From Thermohahella caldifontis (GTDB lineage: Bacteria; Pseudomonadota; Gammaproteobacteria; Pseudomonadales; Oleiphilaceae): a stretch of DNA of 64,000 nucleotides. A program made the translations under genes and the position numbers. The notes beneath the pieces are model-generated. The model ran no database searches. It worked only from the letters and a program-made list of their open reading frames with translations, and was not told where the DNA came from. Within the stretch, counting starts at the first letter, position 1. Each line of letters opens with the position of its first letter. Location of the stretch: NCBI RefSeq assembly GCF_041153465.1, contig NZ_CP154858.1, forward strand, positions 2,108,001-2,172,000. Direction: 5' to 3'. Below, one piece after another: positions 17,093-26,201 of the stretch.

Positions 17093-18455
17093 CCTGCGCA
17101 GCTTTCTGCTGATCAGCATCCTCTCGGTCATCCTGCTGGCCGGATTGCTGGCAGCCTGGGCCAACTACAGGGATACCGCCGAACAGGTGGAAGAACTCTT
17201 TGATGCGGAAATGGCGCAGATGGCCCGCACCCTGCACGCCTTACTGATCCGGCAGTCGGATCGCTCCCTGCCGCTGACCTACGAAGAGCCACCTCTGAAC
17301 ATCGGTGAGGATGACGACGATACGGAATACACCGAACTGGGACATAAATACGAAAAAAAGCTGGCGTTCGAAGTCTGGCGTCAGGATGGCACGCTGCTCA
17401 TCCAGACACCCACGGCCCAGGAAAACCGGCTGCCCCGGCTGAATCCCGGTTTTCATGATGTGGAGCTCAATGGCCGGGTCTGGCGCGTCTTCACGCTCCA
17501 CGATGCCAGAGGAGGCCTGTGGATTCAGGTCGCGCAACGTGATGATGTGCGCAGCGAACTGGTCCTGGAGATTGCCAGCCACGCCATCATTCCCGTGGTC
17601 ATCGGTCTGCCGCCCATTGCGGTGCTGATCATCCTGCTGGTCCGGCTGGGGCTGAAGCCGCTGGATGCACTGTCACGGGACCTGCGCCGGCGCAGCTATG
17701 CCCATCTGGATCCCCTGGATGAAACCGGACTCCCCAGGGAACTGCGGCCGCTGGTTGCAGCGCTCAATGACCTGCTCTTGCGCGTTCGCGAGCACGCCGA
17801 ACGGGAACGACAGGTCAGTGCCAACATTGCCCACGAGCTGCGCACACCGCTGGCCGGGCTGCGCATCCAGCTGGAAAATGCCCGCCGCCTGATGGAGGCA
17901 GAGCGGGGGCAAGGCATGCTCGACAAGGCCATTGCTGCACTGGACCGCATGCATCACATGGTGGAACAACTGCTTCTGCTGGCCAGGCTGGATGCCAGCG
18001 CCTCACTGGAGCAGCCCGAAGAGGTCGCGCTGGATACGCTGCTGAAGTCATTGCTGACGGAAATTCAGCCGCTGGTGCAGCAACACCGGCAGCAGATTGT
18101 GGTAGAAGGCGACCCGGCCGGCGTGATCTGGTCCGGTCATGCGCACCTGCTGTTTGTGCTCCTGCGCAACCTGCTGGACAACGCACTGCACTACAGCCCG
18201 GAAGGCAGCACCATCCGCATCCGCATCACCGGGCAGGGCCTGGAGATACTGGATGAAGGGCCGGGCGTGTCGGAAGACCAACTGGAGCGCCTGACAGAAC
18301 GCTTCTACCGCGCCGGTGGTGACCAGGATACGCGGCCCGGGGCAGGCATCGGCCTGGCCATTGCCCGTGAAATCGTCAGACTGCATGGCCTGCGCATCCG
18401 CTTCCACAACCGGACAGACCGGTCAGGTCTGCGTGTCATCCTTGAAAGGAGCTGA
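17067..18455 (+). CDS. Sensor histidine kinase (PmrB/QseC-like)
   Basis: A 462-residue membrane kinase. TM1 is near residues 10-30, followed by a periplasmic domain of about 140 residues and TM2 near 172-192. HAMP, HisKA (ANIAHELRTPLAGLR) and HATPase (N-box LLDNALHYS, G-boxes DEGPGV and GAGIGLAIA) follow. The periplasmic part contains a strongly acidic run EDDDDTEYTE near residue 80. Acidic patches sense metals in PmrB-type kinases, so metal sensing is possible but unproven. It is translationally coupled to the regulator and followed 2 bases later by a periplasmic binding protein. Confidence 0.95.
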   Translation: MALTLRISSLRSFLLISILSVILLAGLLAAWANYRDTAEQVEELFDAEMAQMARTLHALLIRQSDRSLPLTYEEPPLNIGEDDDDTEYTELGHKYEKKLAFEVWRQDGTLLIQTPTAQENRLPRLNPGFHDVELNGRVWRVFTLHDARGGLWIQVAQRDDVRSELVLEIASHAIIPVVIGLPPIAVLIILLVRLGLKPLDALSRDLRRRSYAHLDPLDETGLPRELRPLVAALNDLLLRVREHAERERQVSANIAHELRTPLAGLRIQLENARRLMEAERGQGMLDKAIAALDRMHHMVEQLLLLARLDASASLEQPEEVALDTLLKSLLTEIQPLVQQHRQQIVVEGDPAGVIWSGHAHLLFVLLRNLLDNALHYSPEGSTIRIRITGQGLEILDEGPGVSEDQLERLTERFYRAGGDQDTRPGAGIGLAIAREIVRLHGLRIRFHNRTDRSGLRVILERS

Positions 18456-18457
18456 AC

Positions 18458-19504
18458 ATGTCATTCCGCACCCGTGCCACCTGGGTCACCCTGAGCCTGA
18501 GCGCCACCCTGAGCGCAAACGCCGCGAGCCTCGCCGTCCTGCTCACCGGGCATGCTGCAGAACGGGAAAATGTCCGTTATGAGGCCGTCGCCCGCACCTG
18601 TGCGCAGCAACTGGGCCACCAGATCCGCGTTCTTTATGCCGAAGACAGTGACCTGCGCTACCAGCAGGACATCACGGCCCTGGTTAAAGCACCGCCGGAT
18701 CTTGCGCTGGTCGAACCCGGCTGGCATGACACCGGCTGGGTCGTCCGCACCCTGCATGCGGCCGGGGTTCCCGTAGCCACCATAAGGGAAGCCTGGCATC
18801 CGGATACCCCGCCGAAGGGCTGGCTCGGCGACTGGTCACCGGACGACGCAGAAGGCGGCTATCAGCTTGCCGTCACTCTGGCCGGCATGACCGGCAGCCG
18901 GCCGGCGGCAGCCATAGCACTGACCGGCCCGCGGCTGGATCCGCTGTCCCGCGCACGGCAACGCGGGCTGCACCGGGCGCAGGAAGCCGGGCACATCCGG
19001 ATTCATGAAATGCTGACAGCCCATTGGCAGGAAACCGAAGCCCAGCGTCTGGTCACACGCGCCGTTCAGTATTTCCCCGACACGCAACTCATCTGGGCCG
19101 CCAATGATGCCATGGCACTGGGTGCCATGGAGGCCACGCTGAATCTGAAACCGCGCCCGAAAACCGGCGGGATCGGTGCTTCTCCCTGGGCGCTCTCGGC
19201 ACTGGAAAAGGGACATCTGGATGCGCTGGTGGTCAGCCGGCCGCTGGATGCGGCCAATGCGGTCATCTCCGCTCACCGCTGGCTCAGCCATCTCGGCGGC
19301 CCCCTGCCTGCCCTGAAGCACTGGACCGTTCTGACCACCCGGCAGGGCACCCGCCTCCGCGCCCTGCTCAGGGATCAGAACTGGTCCGCCCTCAGCTGCC
19401 GGGAACCGGCGTCACGGAAGGTGACTCACCCGCTACCGCCTGAGGTACTGGCCGGCGACAACCCTCAGTCAGATCCAGTTCCGGCTGATACAGACGGGTC
19501 CTGA
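18458..19504 (+). CDS. Periplasmic ligand-binding protein (type 1 fold, TorT/sugar-binding-like)
   Basis: A 348-residue protein with a short signal peptide (cleavage near NAAS) and a periplasmic binding-protein type I fold: ASLAVLLTG near the mature N-terminus, ALVEPGWHDTGW, WAANDAMALGAMEA and LDALVVSRPLDAANAV. No ABC permease is adjacent. It begins 2 bases after the histidine kinase with GAAAGGAG upstream, so it may act as a TorT-like ligand sensor for that kinase. The ligand is unknown. Its 3' end overlaps the convergent eptA by 113 bases. Confidence 0.8.
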   Translation: MSFRTRATWVTLSLSATLSANAASLAVLLTGHAAERENVRYEAVARTCAQQLGHQIRVLYAEDSDLRYQQDITALVKAPPDLALVEPGWHDTGWVVRTLHAAGVPVATIREAWHPDTPPKGWLGDWSPDDAEGGYQLAVTLAGMTGSRPAAAIALTGPRLDPLSRARQRGLHRAQEAGHIRIHEMLTAHWQETEAQRLVTRAVQYFPDTQLIWAANDAMALGAMEATLNLKPRPKTGGIGASPWALSALEKGHLDALVVSRPLDAANAVISAHRWLSHLGGPLPALKHWTVLTTRQGTRLRALLRDQNWSALSCREPASRKVTHPLPPEVLAGDNPQSDPVPADTDGS

Positions 19505-21063
19505 CGCCCAGCAGACCGGTCAGTGTGTGGGACAGGTTGTCATGACTGACCGGCTGATCCGCCCGCCCGGCCAGACATTGCACATCCAGTCCGGTTTCCT
19601 GCGCCAGTACGGGAGAGACCCACATCATCATCGGCACCCGGGACTGGTAGTCCGGTGCGATGAAATAGGGCATGCCGTGCAGGTATATCCCGCCCTCCCC
19701 AATGACTCGCCATGATCCGAGGCGTAAACCAAAGCCGGCGCATAGCCTTCGCCCAGACTGCCCAGCACCCGGATGGCCGAAGCCAGCACGTGATCCGTAA
19801 AGCGGATGCTATTGTCATAGGCATTGGTAACCTGTTCTGCCGTGCAGTCCTGCAACTGAGCTGTCGTGCATTCGGGGGCAAAGGCCTTGAACTCGGCAGG
19901 TGAACGCTCGAAATAGGCCGGTCCATGACTGCCTTCCATGTGCAGCGCGATGACCACGCCGGTGCGGGCCGACGCCACCAGCGGCCGGATGCGGTTGAGC
20001 AGCGCCGTATCGAAGCAATGGTCGTCCCGGCAATCCCGGGTATCGGCCCACACGTCCTTCAGCTCGATCTTCACCCGGTCACACATGTTCTTGCAGCCGG
20101 AGTTGTTGTCCCGCCAGACCACGTCATATCCCGCGCGCTGGAGAATATCGAGGACATTGTCCTTGTTCCGGGCCTCATTGACATCGTAGTGATCCCGGTT
20201 GTCGTAACTGATCATGCAGGGCAACGAGGTTGCCGTGTCGGTACCACAGGACGTGGCCTGCGTGAAGTTGATGAGGCCCGGCACCTGTGCCAGTTCCGGA
20301 TTGGTGGGGCGCTCATACCCGTTGAGGGAAAAGTTCATGGCCCGTGCCGTCTCGCCGACCACAAACAGCACGACCGGCTTGGCCGGCAGATGCTTCATGT
20401 TATCCGCCAGTGCCGGTGTATTGTCCAGAATCCTGAATGGTGCCTTTTCCGCCTTGTGCAGCGCCTGATAGTGCCGGGCCAGATAATAGGTATAGCTGGT
20501 GGGCAGGATGTAAAAACGCAGCTCCCGGTGATTGCGGAACACGGAGGCATAATCCTGATAGGCCACCGCCGCCACGCCACCGATCAGCGCCAGGCTGGTG
20601 GCTGCCCCCCGAGACGCAGCAGCCACTGCTTGGGCATGGGCGCCCAGCGGATGGGCAACCGTGCCAGAATGACGGCGGGCAGCACACCCCAGATCAGCAT
20701 GTCACCGGCCAGCCCCCAGGTGAGAATGCCCAGTGCCTCGCGGATATCCGTTTCCAGAATGTTGCGGATCATGCCCTGATCAAAGACGATATGGTAATGC
20801 TGCATGAACCAGGCCGCCATGGCATTGGTGAGCGTCAGCAGCACGACCAGCGGCTTGAGCAGCCAGCGGAAGGAGACCAGGGTCAGCAGCAGGTTGAGCG
20901 CACCGACCATGAAAAAGAAGAAGGTGATCTGAAAGATCACGCGCCCGGTACTGTCCTGCCAGGGCAATCCGGACAGAAACTGCCAGAGGCCTGCATTGTG
21001 GGCCAGAGTCCAGAAAACGGACACCAGCAAGGTATAAGTCCAGCTGTTGATACGCATGCGCAC
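19392..21063 (-). pseudogene. eptA: Phosphoethanolamine-lipid A transferase EptA, two frameshifts
   Basis: This is a full-length EptA/PmrC spread over three frames. Residues from GTG 21063 to about 20610 give the membrane domain (four or five helices). The segment from about 20605 to 19700 gives the sulfatase-fold catalytic domain with VVGETARAMNF (the Thr nucleophile), SCGTDTATSLPCM and ASDHGESLG. The segment from 19697 to 19392 gives GGIYLHGMPYFIAPDYQ and the C-terminus. Each break is repaired by one extra base in a C run (20605-20610 and 19697-19700, plus strand). An intact enzyme would add phosphoethanolamine to lipid A. Sequencing error is as likely as true inactivation. The gene converges on the two-component operon. 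Confidence 0.88.
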
Positions 21064-21130
21064 GCTTGTCTCCCATCATTCAGGGCGCGAGCGTAATGGA
21101 TCAAACTTAAGGCGGACTTAAAGCAGACGG

Positions 21131-22582
21131 TCAGAACTTCCAGAACCTGCGGGTAAACAAGACCAGCACGGTGAAATACTCCAGCCGTCCGATCAGCATG
21201 GTCAGGGTGAGCATCCAGGTGGCGGTGTCACTGATACCGGCAAAATTGGCCCCCACGCTGCCAAAACCGGGCCCCAGCACATTCAGACAGGCCGCCACGG
21301 CCGAATAGGCGGAGACAAAGTCCAGTCCGGTCAGCATCAGGGCGCCGGCCAGCACCAGGGACAATGCCACCGAATAGAACATGAACACCCGCACGGAACC
21401 CAGAATGGTCTCGGGCACCGGGTTGCCCTGATAGACGATGCGTTGCAGGGCGTGGGGATGCAGCAGGGCACGGAAGTTGGCATAGGTCATCTTGCTGGTG
21501 AGGATCCAGCGCACAATCTTGTTGCCGCCAGCGGTGGAGCCGGCACAGCCACCGATGAACCCGAGCAGGATCAGCAGTACAATGGCAGCGTCCGGCCAGT
21601 CCGTGAAGCCTGTGGATGCGAAGCCCGTGGTGGAGATGAAGGAAATCACCTGAAACAGACTCTGGCGCAGGGCCTCCGTCCAGCTGTCATAGTAGTCGCG
21701 ACCCACCAGAATGGCAGCGATCAGAAAGGTGCCGGCCGCAACCACCCCCAGAAACACCCGGGTTTCCAGATCGCTCAGGTACAGGCCCACCCGTCCTTTT
21801 CTCAACACCAGAAAGTGGAGGCTGAAATTGATGGACCCCAGGACCATGAACAGGTTCGCCACCATCTCCACCGCCAGGTTGTCAAAGTAGCCCAGGCTGG
21901 CATCGTGAGTGGAAAACCCGCCCGTCGCCAGCGTGGTGAAACTGTGAGCCACCGCATCATAGACGGACATGCCCGCCAGCCAGAATCCCAGCGCACAGAG
22001 TCCCGTCAACAGCACATAGACACCCCACAGATAGCGGGCCGTGTTGCTGATTCTCGGGCTGAGCTTTTCATCCTTCATGGGGCCGGGCGTTTCCGCCTTG
22101 TAGATCTTCATGCCGCCCACGTTGAGCATCGGAAGAATGGCCACCACCAGCAGGATGATGCCCAGTCCGCCCAGCCACTGAATGAACTGGCGGTACATGA
22201 GCACCGTCGGAGGCTGATCCTCGATGCTGGTAAATACCGTGGCACCCGTTGTCGTCAGGCCGGACATGGTCTCGAATACCGCATCCGTGAAGCTGAGTCT
22301 TTCATAAACCATGAACGGCACCGCGCCCAGCATGGCAATCACCAGCCAGGTCAGGGTGACAAGCAGCATGGCATCACGGCTGCGCAGGTGGTGCTGACGG
22401 CCCCGCAATGGCTGCAGCAGAAAGAATCCCGCGATCAGATAGCCGAGGCCCAGTTCCGAAAACAGGGTTTCCGTGCGGTCGTGCAACACGAGAAAAGCCA
22501 GCAGCGCGTGGCCCAGCAGCGTGATGCCCAACGCAGCAATGGAAGGGCCAAGCAGGCGGAAAACGAGTGCGAACTGGATCAT
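21131..22582 (-). CDS. trkH: Trk potassium uptake channel subunit TrkH
   Basis: A 483-residue potassium-translocating membrane protein. It has the four-fold M1-P-M2 layout, with pore-loop motifs such as MSGLTTTGATVF (near 110), FTTLATGGFSTHD (near 220), ISTTGFASTGF (near 318) and VAACLNVLGPGFGS (near 430). It works with the NAD-binding TrkA, which is not in the window. GGGGGTG precedes ATG 22582. Length and motifs are normal for TrkH/TrkI. It lies downstream of a MocR-type regulator on the same strand with a 70-base gap, so it may have its own promoter. Confidence 0.95.
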   Translation of the reverse strand: MIQFALVFRLLGPSIAALGITLLGHALLAFLVLHDRTETLFSELGLGYLIAGFFLLQPLRGRQHHLRSRDAMLLVTLTWLVIAMLGAVPFMVYERLSFTDAVFETMSGLTTTGATVFTSIEDQPPTVLMYRQFIQWLGGLGIILLVVAILPMLNVGGMKIYKAETPGPMKDEKLSPRISNTARYLWGVYVLLTGLCALGFWLAGMSVYDAVAHSFTTLATGGFSTHDASLGYFDNLAVEMVANLFMVLGSINFSLHFLVLRKGRVGLYLSDLETRVFLGVVAAGTFLIAAILVGRDYYDSWTEALRQSLFQVISFISTTGFASTGFTDWPDAAIVLLILLGFIGGCAGSTAGGNKIVRWILTSKMTYANFRALLHPHALQRIVYQGNPVPETILGSVRVFMFYSVALSLVLAGALMLTGLDFVSAYSAVAACLNVLGPGFGSVGANFAGISDTATWMLTLTMLIGRLEYFTVLVLFTRRFWKF

Positions 22583-22652
22583 GACACCCCCGGGGCAGGA
22601 ACGGCGCCAATTCTACCAGCCTGCCGGGCAAATTGGCAAGCGCAGCAGGCAA

Positions 22653-24047
22653 TCAGAAGACCGCGTAGCGCTTCAGCGGCGAACGGCTGTCCAGCAAGCC
22701 GGCCAGCACGTGCAGTGCCCGTTCGAGCTGCCCCATGTCCGCAGCACCACTGAGTGCCAGCCGCACCCCCTGAGGCACACTGCCCTGCCCCACGGCAAAG
22801 GTGCCGGCACTCTTGATCAGCACGCCCTGTCGGGCGGCTTCCGCCACCACGTGCTCCGCACGCAAGGGGTCCGGCAGTTTCAGCCAGGCATGCATGGCGC
22901 AGGGTGCCGTCACCAGGTCGTGCCCCGCCAGGATGGCCGCAGCGCGTCCGGCGGCTTCCCGCATCAGGTTCCGGTGCAGTGTCAGGAGCTCGCGTGCCAC
23001 CCCGCGACTGATCCAGTCACAGGCGATATCGGCCGTCAGCGGTGAAGCCATCCAGCAACTGGCCCGGACTGCATCCCCGATCAGGGACGCCCAGCGGGAC
23101 GGTGCCAGCACGAACCCGGTACGCAAGGCCCCGGACAACACCTTGGAGAGGCTGCCGACGAAAATCACACCCTCCGGATTCAGGGCCTGCAGGGGAAGCG
23201 GCGCGTGCTCCGCCAGCGGCCCATTGACCTGATCTTCAATGATGAGCACCTGATGACGCCGGCAAACATCCAGAATGGCTTCCCGCCGCGCCAGGCTCTG
23301 AGTGGCCGTGGTGGGATTCTGCAGGGTCGGCGTGCAGTAGAGGGCGCGCGGTGCATACTGTCGGCATGCCGCATCCAGCGCTTCCGGACACAGCCCCTCT
23401 TCGTCCATCGCCACCGGTCGCACCACCAGTTCCTGCTGTCCGGCACTGGCCAGCACTCCCGGGTAGGTCAGCTGTTCCGTCAGCAGAACATCCCCAGCGC
23501 GCAGTACGGCCCGGAGGGAAACGTCAATGGCATGCTGACCGCCGGCCGTGAGCACCATGCGCGCCGCATCCGCATCGGCCTGGATATGTTCATGGGCCCA
23601 GCGGGCCAGGATCTGCCGATGCTCCGGCATGCCCGCTTCAGGCTGATAGGACATCACCTGAGACAGCCGCGCCGGATCTGCAGCGAGACGGGTGGCAGTC
23701 TCACGCAGGGTATCCGTCAGATCAAACCGGGGAGGAAGGTTCAGGGAAAGATCCACCACATCCTCCGCCACGTCGTGTATCGCAAACCGACGCCCGGACT
23801 GGCTGCTGCCACGGACAAAAGTTCCCTTGCCCACATGACCTTCCACCAGCCCGAGGCGCTCGGCTTCAGCATAGGCACGCGTCACCGTGCCCACCGTCAC
23901 CCCCAGGGCATCGGCCAGACTGCGGTGGGTCGGCAGCTGCATTCCAGGCGGCAGGTCACCATGGCGGATGGCGTCGGCCATGGCCGCCGCAATGGCCTTG
24001 TATCGCGGACCGGAGTATTTGCGCAGATCGGGAATCCAGGTATTCAC
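22653..24047 (-). CDS. MocR-family regulator (GntR HTH + aminotransferase domain)
   Basis: A 464-residue protein. An N-terminal winged helix (LPPGMQLPTHRSLADALGV, VGKGTFVRG) is followed by a PLP fold type I domain with LTAGGQHAIDVSLRAVL, a cofactor aspartate region VLIIEDQVNGPL and the Schiff-base lysine in VGSLSKVLSGALRTG. GTG 24047 is chosen because AGGGTG lies upstream and the family HTH follows within 10 residues. It is divergent from a LysE-family exporter, the classical arrangement for a PLP-sensing regulator controlling an amino-acid or amine transporter. Confidence 0.93.
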   Translation of the reverse strand: MNTWIPDLRKYSGPRYKAIAAAMADAIRHGDLPPGMQLPTHRSLADALGVTVGTVTRAYAEAERLGLVEGHVGKGTFVRGSSQSGRRFAIHDVAEDVVDLSLNLPPRFDLTDTLRETATRLAADPARLSQVMSYQPEAGMPEHRQILARWAHEHIQADADAARMVLTAGGQHAIDVSLRAVLRAGDVLLTEQLTYPGVLASAGQQELVVRPVAMDEEGLCPEALDAACRQYAPRALYCTPTLQNPTTATQSLARREAILDVCRRHQVLIIEDQVNGPLAEHAPLPLQALNPEGVIFVGSLSKVLSGALRTGFVLAPSRWASLIGDAVRASCWMASPLTADIACDWISRGVARELLTLHRNLMREAAGRAAAILAGHDLVTAPCAMHAWLKLPDPLRAEHVVAEAARQGVLIKSAGTFAVGQGSVPQGVRLALSGAADMGQLERALHVLAGLLDSRSPLKRYAVF

Positions 24048-24071
24048 ATTGTCACCCTGACAAAAAATCAA

Positions 24072-24099
24072 TTGACGGCAGCACGCCGAAACGTATGCT
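24072..24099 (+). promoter_or_regulatory. Putative sigma-70 promoter of the LysE-family gene
   Basis: TTGACG (24072-24077), a 16-base spacer and TATGCT (24094-24099) lie 65 bases before the LysE-family start codon. ATTGT-type repeats at 24103 and 24138 in the same 116-base divergent region are candidate MocR binding sites. Confidence 0.55.
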
Positions 24100-24163
24100 G
24101 ACATTGTGCGGGATTGTATCACCAATCTCCCGAAATTGTACCCGTTTTCCGGAGACACCTGAC

Positions 24164-24775
24164 ATGGAGAGCCCGGCTTCCCTGGCTTCGCTGATTACAC
24201 CGGTCACCCTCTTTGCGCTGGCCACTTGTGGCTCGCCCGGCCCCAACAACATGCTGCTGACCGCTTCGGGGGCCCGGTTCGGCTATCGCGGCAGCCTCGG
24301 GACACTGGCCGGCATCTTTGCCGGATTCGGGTGCCTGCTGATGCTGGCCGCCCTGGGCCTGGGCACGCTCTTCGAACTCTGGCCACCCCTGCAATGGCTG
24401 CTCAGGCTGGCCGGCGCTGCCTACCTGGTCTGGCTGGCGTGGAAGCTGGGCGTGGCCGGCGTGCTGCACGCGGACACGGAGCGCGCCCGGGCCGTGTCCC
24501 CATTTCAGGCCTGCCTGCTGCAGTTCGTCAACCCCAAGGGGCTGACCATGGCCATGGGCGTGATTTCCGCATTCGCGCTTCCCGGTGAGGCCTTCTGGTC
24601 TTCAGTCGCACTGATCGTCACCATCATGCTGAGCATGCTCATTCTGACCGGGCACGCATGGATCCTCTTCGGCCAGGCACTGGTGCGCCTGTGCCGCACA
24701 CCCCGCCACGTGCGCCGGGTCAATGTCACGCTGGCACTGCTGACCCTGTCGTCCGTCATCTTCATTCTGAACTGA
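24164..24775 (+). CDS. LysE/RhtB-family amino-acid exporter
   Basis: A 203-residue inner-membrane exporter with five or six helices and the family signature SPGPNNMLLTASGARFGYRG at residues 22-41. QFVNPKGLTMAMGVISAF lies in the middle. ATG 24164 has GGAG upstream; the longer frame from 24095 overlaps the promoter. It is divergent from and probably controlled by the MocR-type regulator. The substrate is likely an amino acid or metabolite and is not determined. Confidence 0.93.
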   Translation: MESPASLASLITPVTLFALATCGSPGPNNMLLTASGARFGYRGSLGTLAGIFAGFGCLLMLAALGLGTLFELWPPLQWLLRLAGAAYLVWLAWKLGVAGVLHADTERARAVSPFQACLLQFVNPKGLTMAMGVISAFALPGEAFWSSVALIVTIMLSMLILTGHAWILFGQALVRLCRTPRHVRRVNVTLALLTLSSVIFILN

Positions 24776-24906
24776 CGGCACGTTTTTCCCATGGCGGCAC
24801 GGACAATGAAATTGGGCAAATTTCCGCAACCTTGTCTATGCTTGTGTGACAGAAACATTCACCATGACACCGTCCCGGAAAGGGGCACTCCAGGGGAGAA
24901 CAACGC

Positions 24907-25797
24907 ATGTTTGTATGGGGCGGAATCAGACTCAAAGATCACGAAACCGTCATCGACAAGACACGACTGAGCGAACTGGAACGCAAGGCCGCACGCCTGG
25001 ATGAAATTCTCGCCGCCGACCCCGGCACCAAGGTCAAGGACATTGCCCGCAATGCCACGCAGGTACAGGAAACGCTGACCAATCAGGTTCACATTCTGGA
25101 AGACAGCAGTCATCAGATCGAAAGCGTGGCGGAGAACGGCGATGCGCTCAGAAGCGTGGCCGAACAGTCCAGCCAGTCTGCCGACGAAGCCGTCAAGGTC
25201 ACCAACACGGCTGCGGAGGCAGTCACCCGCCTGACCCAGAACATCGAGCGGGCCGCCGGATTTATCGGAGAATTTGACACCCTGCTCAACAGTCTGGGGG
25301 CCAGCAACAAGACCATCAACCAGCTGGTGGAAGCCATCAAGGCCATTGCCGACCAGACAAACCTGCTGGCACTCAACGCCGCCATCGAGGCTGCACGCGC
25401 CGGGGAGCACGGCCGGGGCTTTGCCGTCGTGGCCGATGAGGTCCGCCAGCTGGCCACCACCGCCAACGAGTCCGCCCAGGAAATTCAGGGCGAGATGAAC
25501 AAGATCACGGACATTTCCAACAGCGTGATCGCCAAGCAGCAGGAAGTGTCCGAGGTCATCGAAGAAAGCGTGGCGCTGGCGCGTCAAACGTCTGAAAATC
25601 TGACACACCTTCAGACCTCTGCCGTAGACAGTGCGGAAGCAGCCCGCGATGTTGTCCGCCAAATTGACACCATTCTTCATGCCCTGCAAGGTTTGCGGAC
25701 ACATTTGCTGGAAATGGTCGAAGATGCCCGCAGCAACGCCGGCAATGCCGGGGCCAACTTCAGCCTGGCCGATGAGATGATCCGGCTGTTCCGCTGA
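24907..25797 (+). CDS. Soluble methyl-accepting chemotaxis protein
   Basis: A 296-residue cytoplasmic chemoreceptor without membrane segments. Residues 20-60 contain a short helix with no recognisable sensor domain. The signalling hairpin IADQTNLLALNAAIEAARAG followed by FAVVADEVRQLA (near residues 145-180) is intact, flanked by two long coiled-coil arms. AGGGGAG precedes ATG 24907. It is short compared with membrane MCPs. It could sense a cytoplasmic signal or serve as an accessory to another array. It lies close to a sigma-28 promoter and other c-di-GMP/chemotaxis genes. Confidence 0.93.
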   Translation: MFVWGGIRLKDHETVIDKTRLSELERKAARLDEILAADPGTKVKDIARNATQVQETLTNQVHILEDSSHQIESVAENGDALRSVAEQSSQSADEAVKVTNTAAEAVTRLTQNIERAAGFIGEFDTLLNSLGASNKTINQLVEAIKAIADQTNLLALNAAIEAARAGEHGRGFAVVADEVRQLATTANESAQEIQGEMNKITDISNSVIAKQQEVSEVIEESVALARQTSENLTHLQTSAVDSAEAARDVVRQIDTILHALQGLRTHLLEMVEDARSNAGNAGANFSLADEMIRLFR

Positions 25798-25812
25798 TAT
25801 CCGGCATGTCTG

Positions 25813-25830
25813 CCGCAATTTCTGCGGTTT
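25813..25830 (+). terminator. Weak hairpin after the chemoreceptor gene
   Basis: CCGCA-ATTTC-TGCGG followed by TTT lies 15 bases after the stop codon. The stem is only 5 bp, so termination would be partial at best. Confidence 0.35.
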
Positions 25831-25953
25831 CCACGTACGTACAGGTGCCACTGGTCGCTTTGGCGGCCGTGGCCTATGCTTTTTGCATGACCACACACGA
25901 GCTCTGGCACTGATCGTGCTTGGTAATACCCAGGGTAGCGAGGCGTCAAAAAC

Positions 25954-25980
25954 TCAACCTGTTCGACGTTTTGCCGATAC
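25954..25980 (+). promoter_or_regulatory. Sigma-28 (FliA) type promoter
   Basis: TCAA (25954-25957), exactly 15 bases, then GCCGATAC (25973-25980) matches the FliA consensus TAAA-N15-GCCGATAA at 10 of 12 positions. It lies 57 bases before the start of a 54-residue ORF and points at it, suggesting motility-class expression. Confidence 0.7.
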
Positions 25981-26036
25981 CCTGTTCAAGCCTCAGGGCA
26001 TAGACTGGCCGCCACAAGCGGTATGAGAGGTGCACG

Positions 26037-26201
26037 ATGAGCCCCGTTCATCAGGCAGACAAACTGCAGAAGCTGTACGAAAGCAAACTGAACCAGCTGC
26101 AAAAAGCGGCAGCAGGTCAGAACACCATGCTGAAGCTGATTCTTGAAGCGGAAGTCCAGGCGCTGGCAGATCAGCTCAGGGTGACACCACAGGCACACTG
26201 A
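26037..26201 (+). CDS. 54-residue helical microprotein under a sigma-28 promoter
   Basis: ATG 26037 is preceded by GAGAGG and runs to TGA at 26201. The product is almost entirely predicted helix with heptad-like spacing of Leu/Gln (KLQKLYESKLNQLQKAA, MLKLILEAEVQALADQL) and no signal or membrane segment. No family is recognised. The upstream sigma-28 promoter suggests a motility or chemotaxis accessory protein. Its 3' end overlaps the convergent HD-domain gene by 31 bases. The ribosome site, promoter and coiled-coil pattern support a real gene; no homology could be tested. Confidence 0.6.
   Translation: MSPVHQADKLQKLYESKLNQLQKAAAGQNTMLKLILEAEVQALADQLRVTPQAH

Noticed and set aside
21443..22753. 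A 436-codon plus-strand frame
   Set aside because: Antisense to trkH; rich in Gln/His as expected for the complement of a membrane-protein gene.
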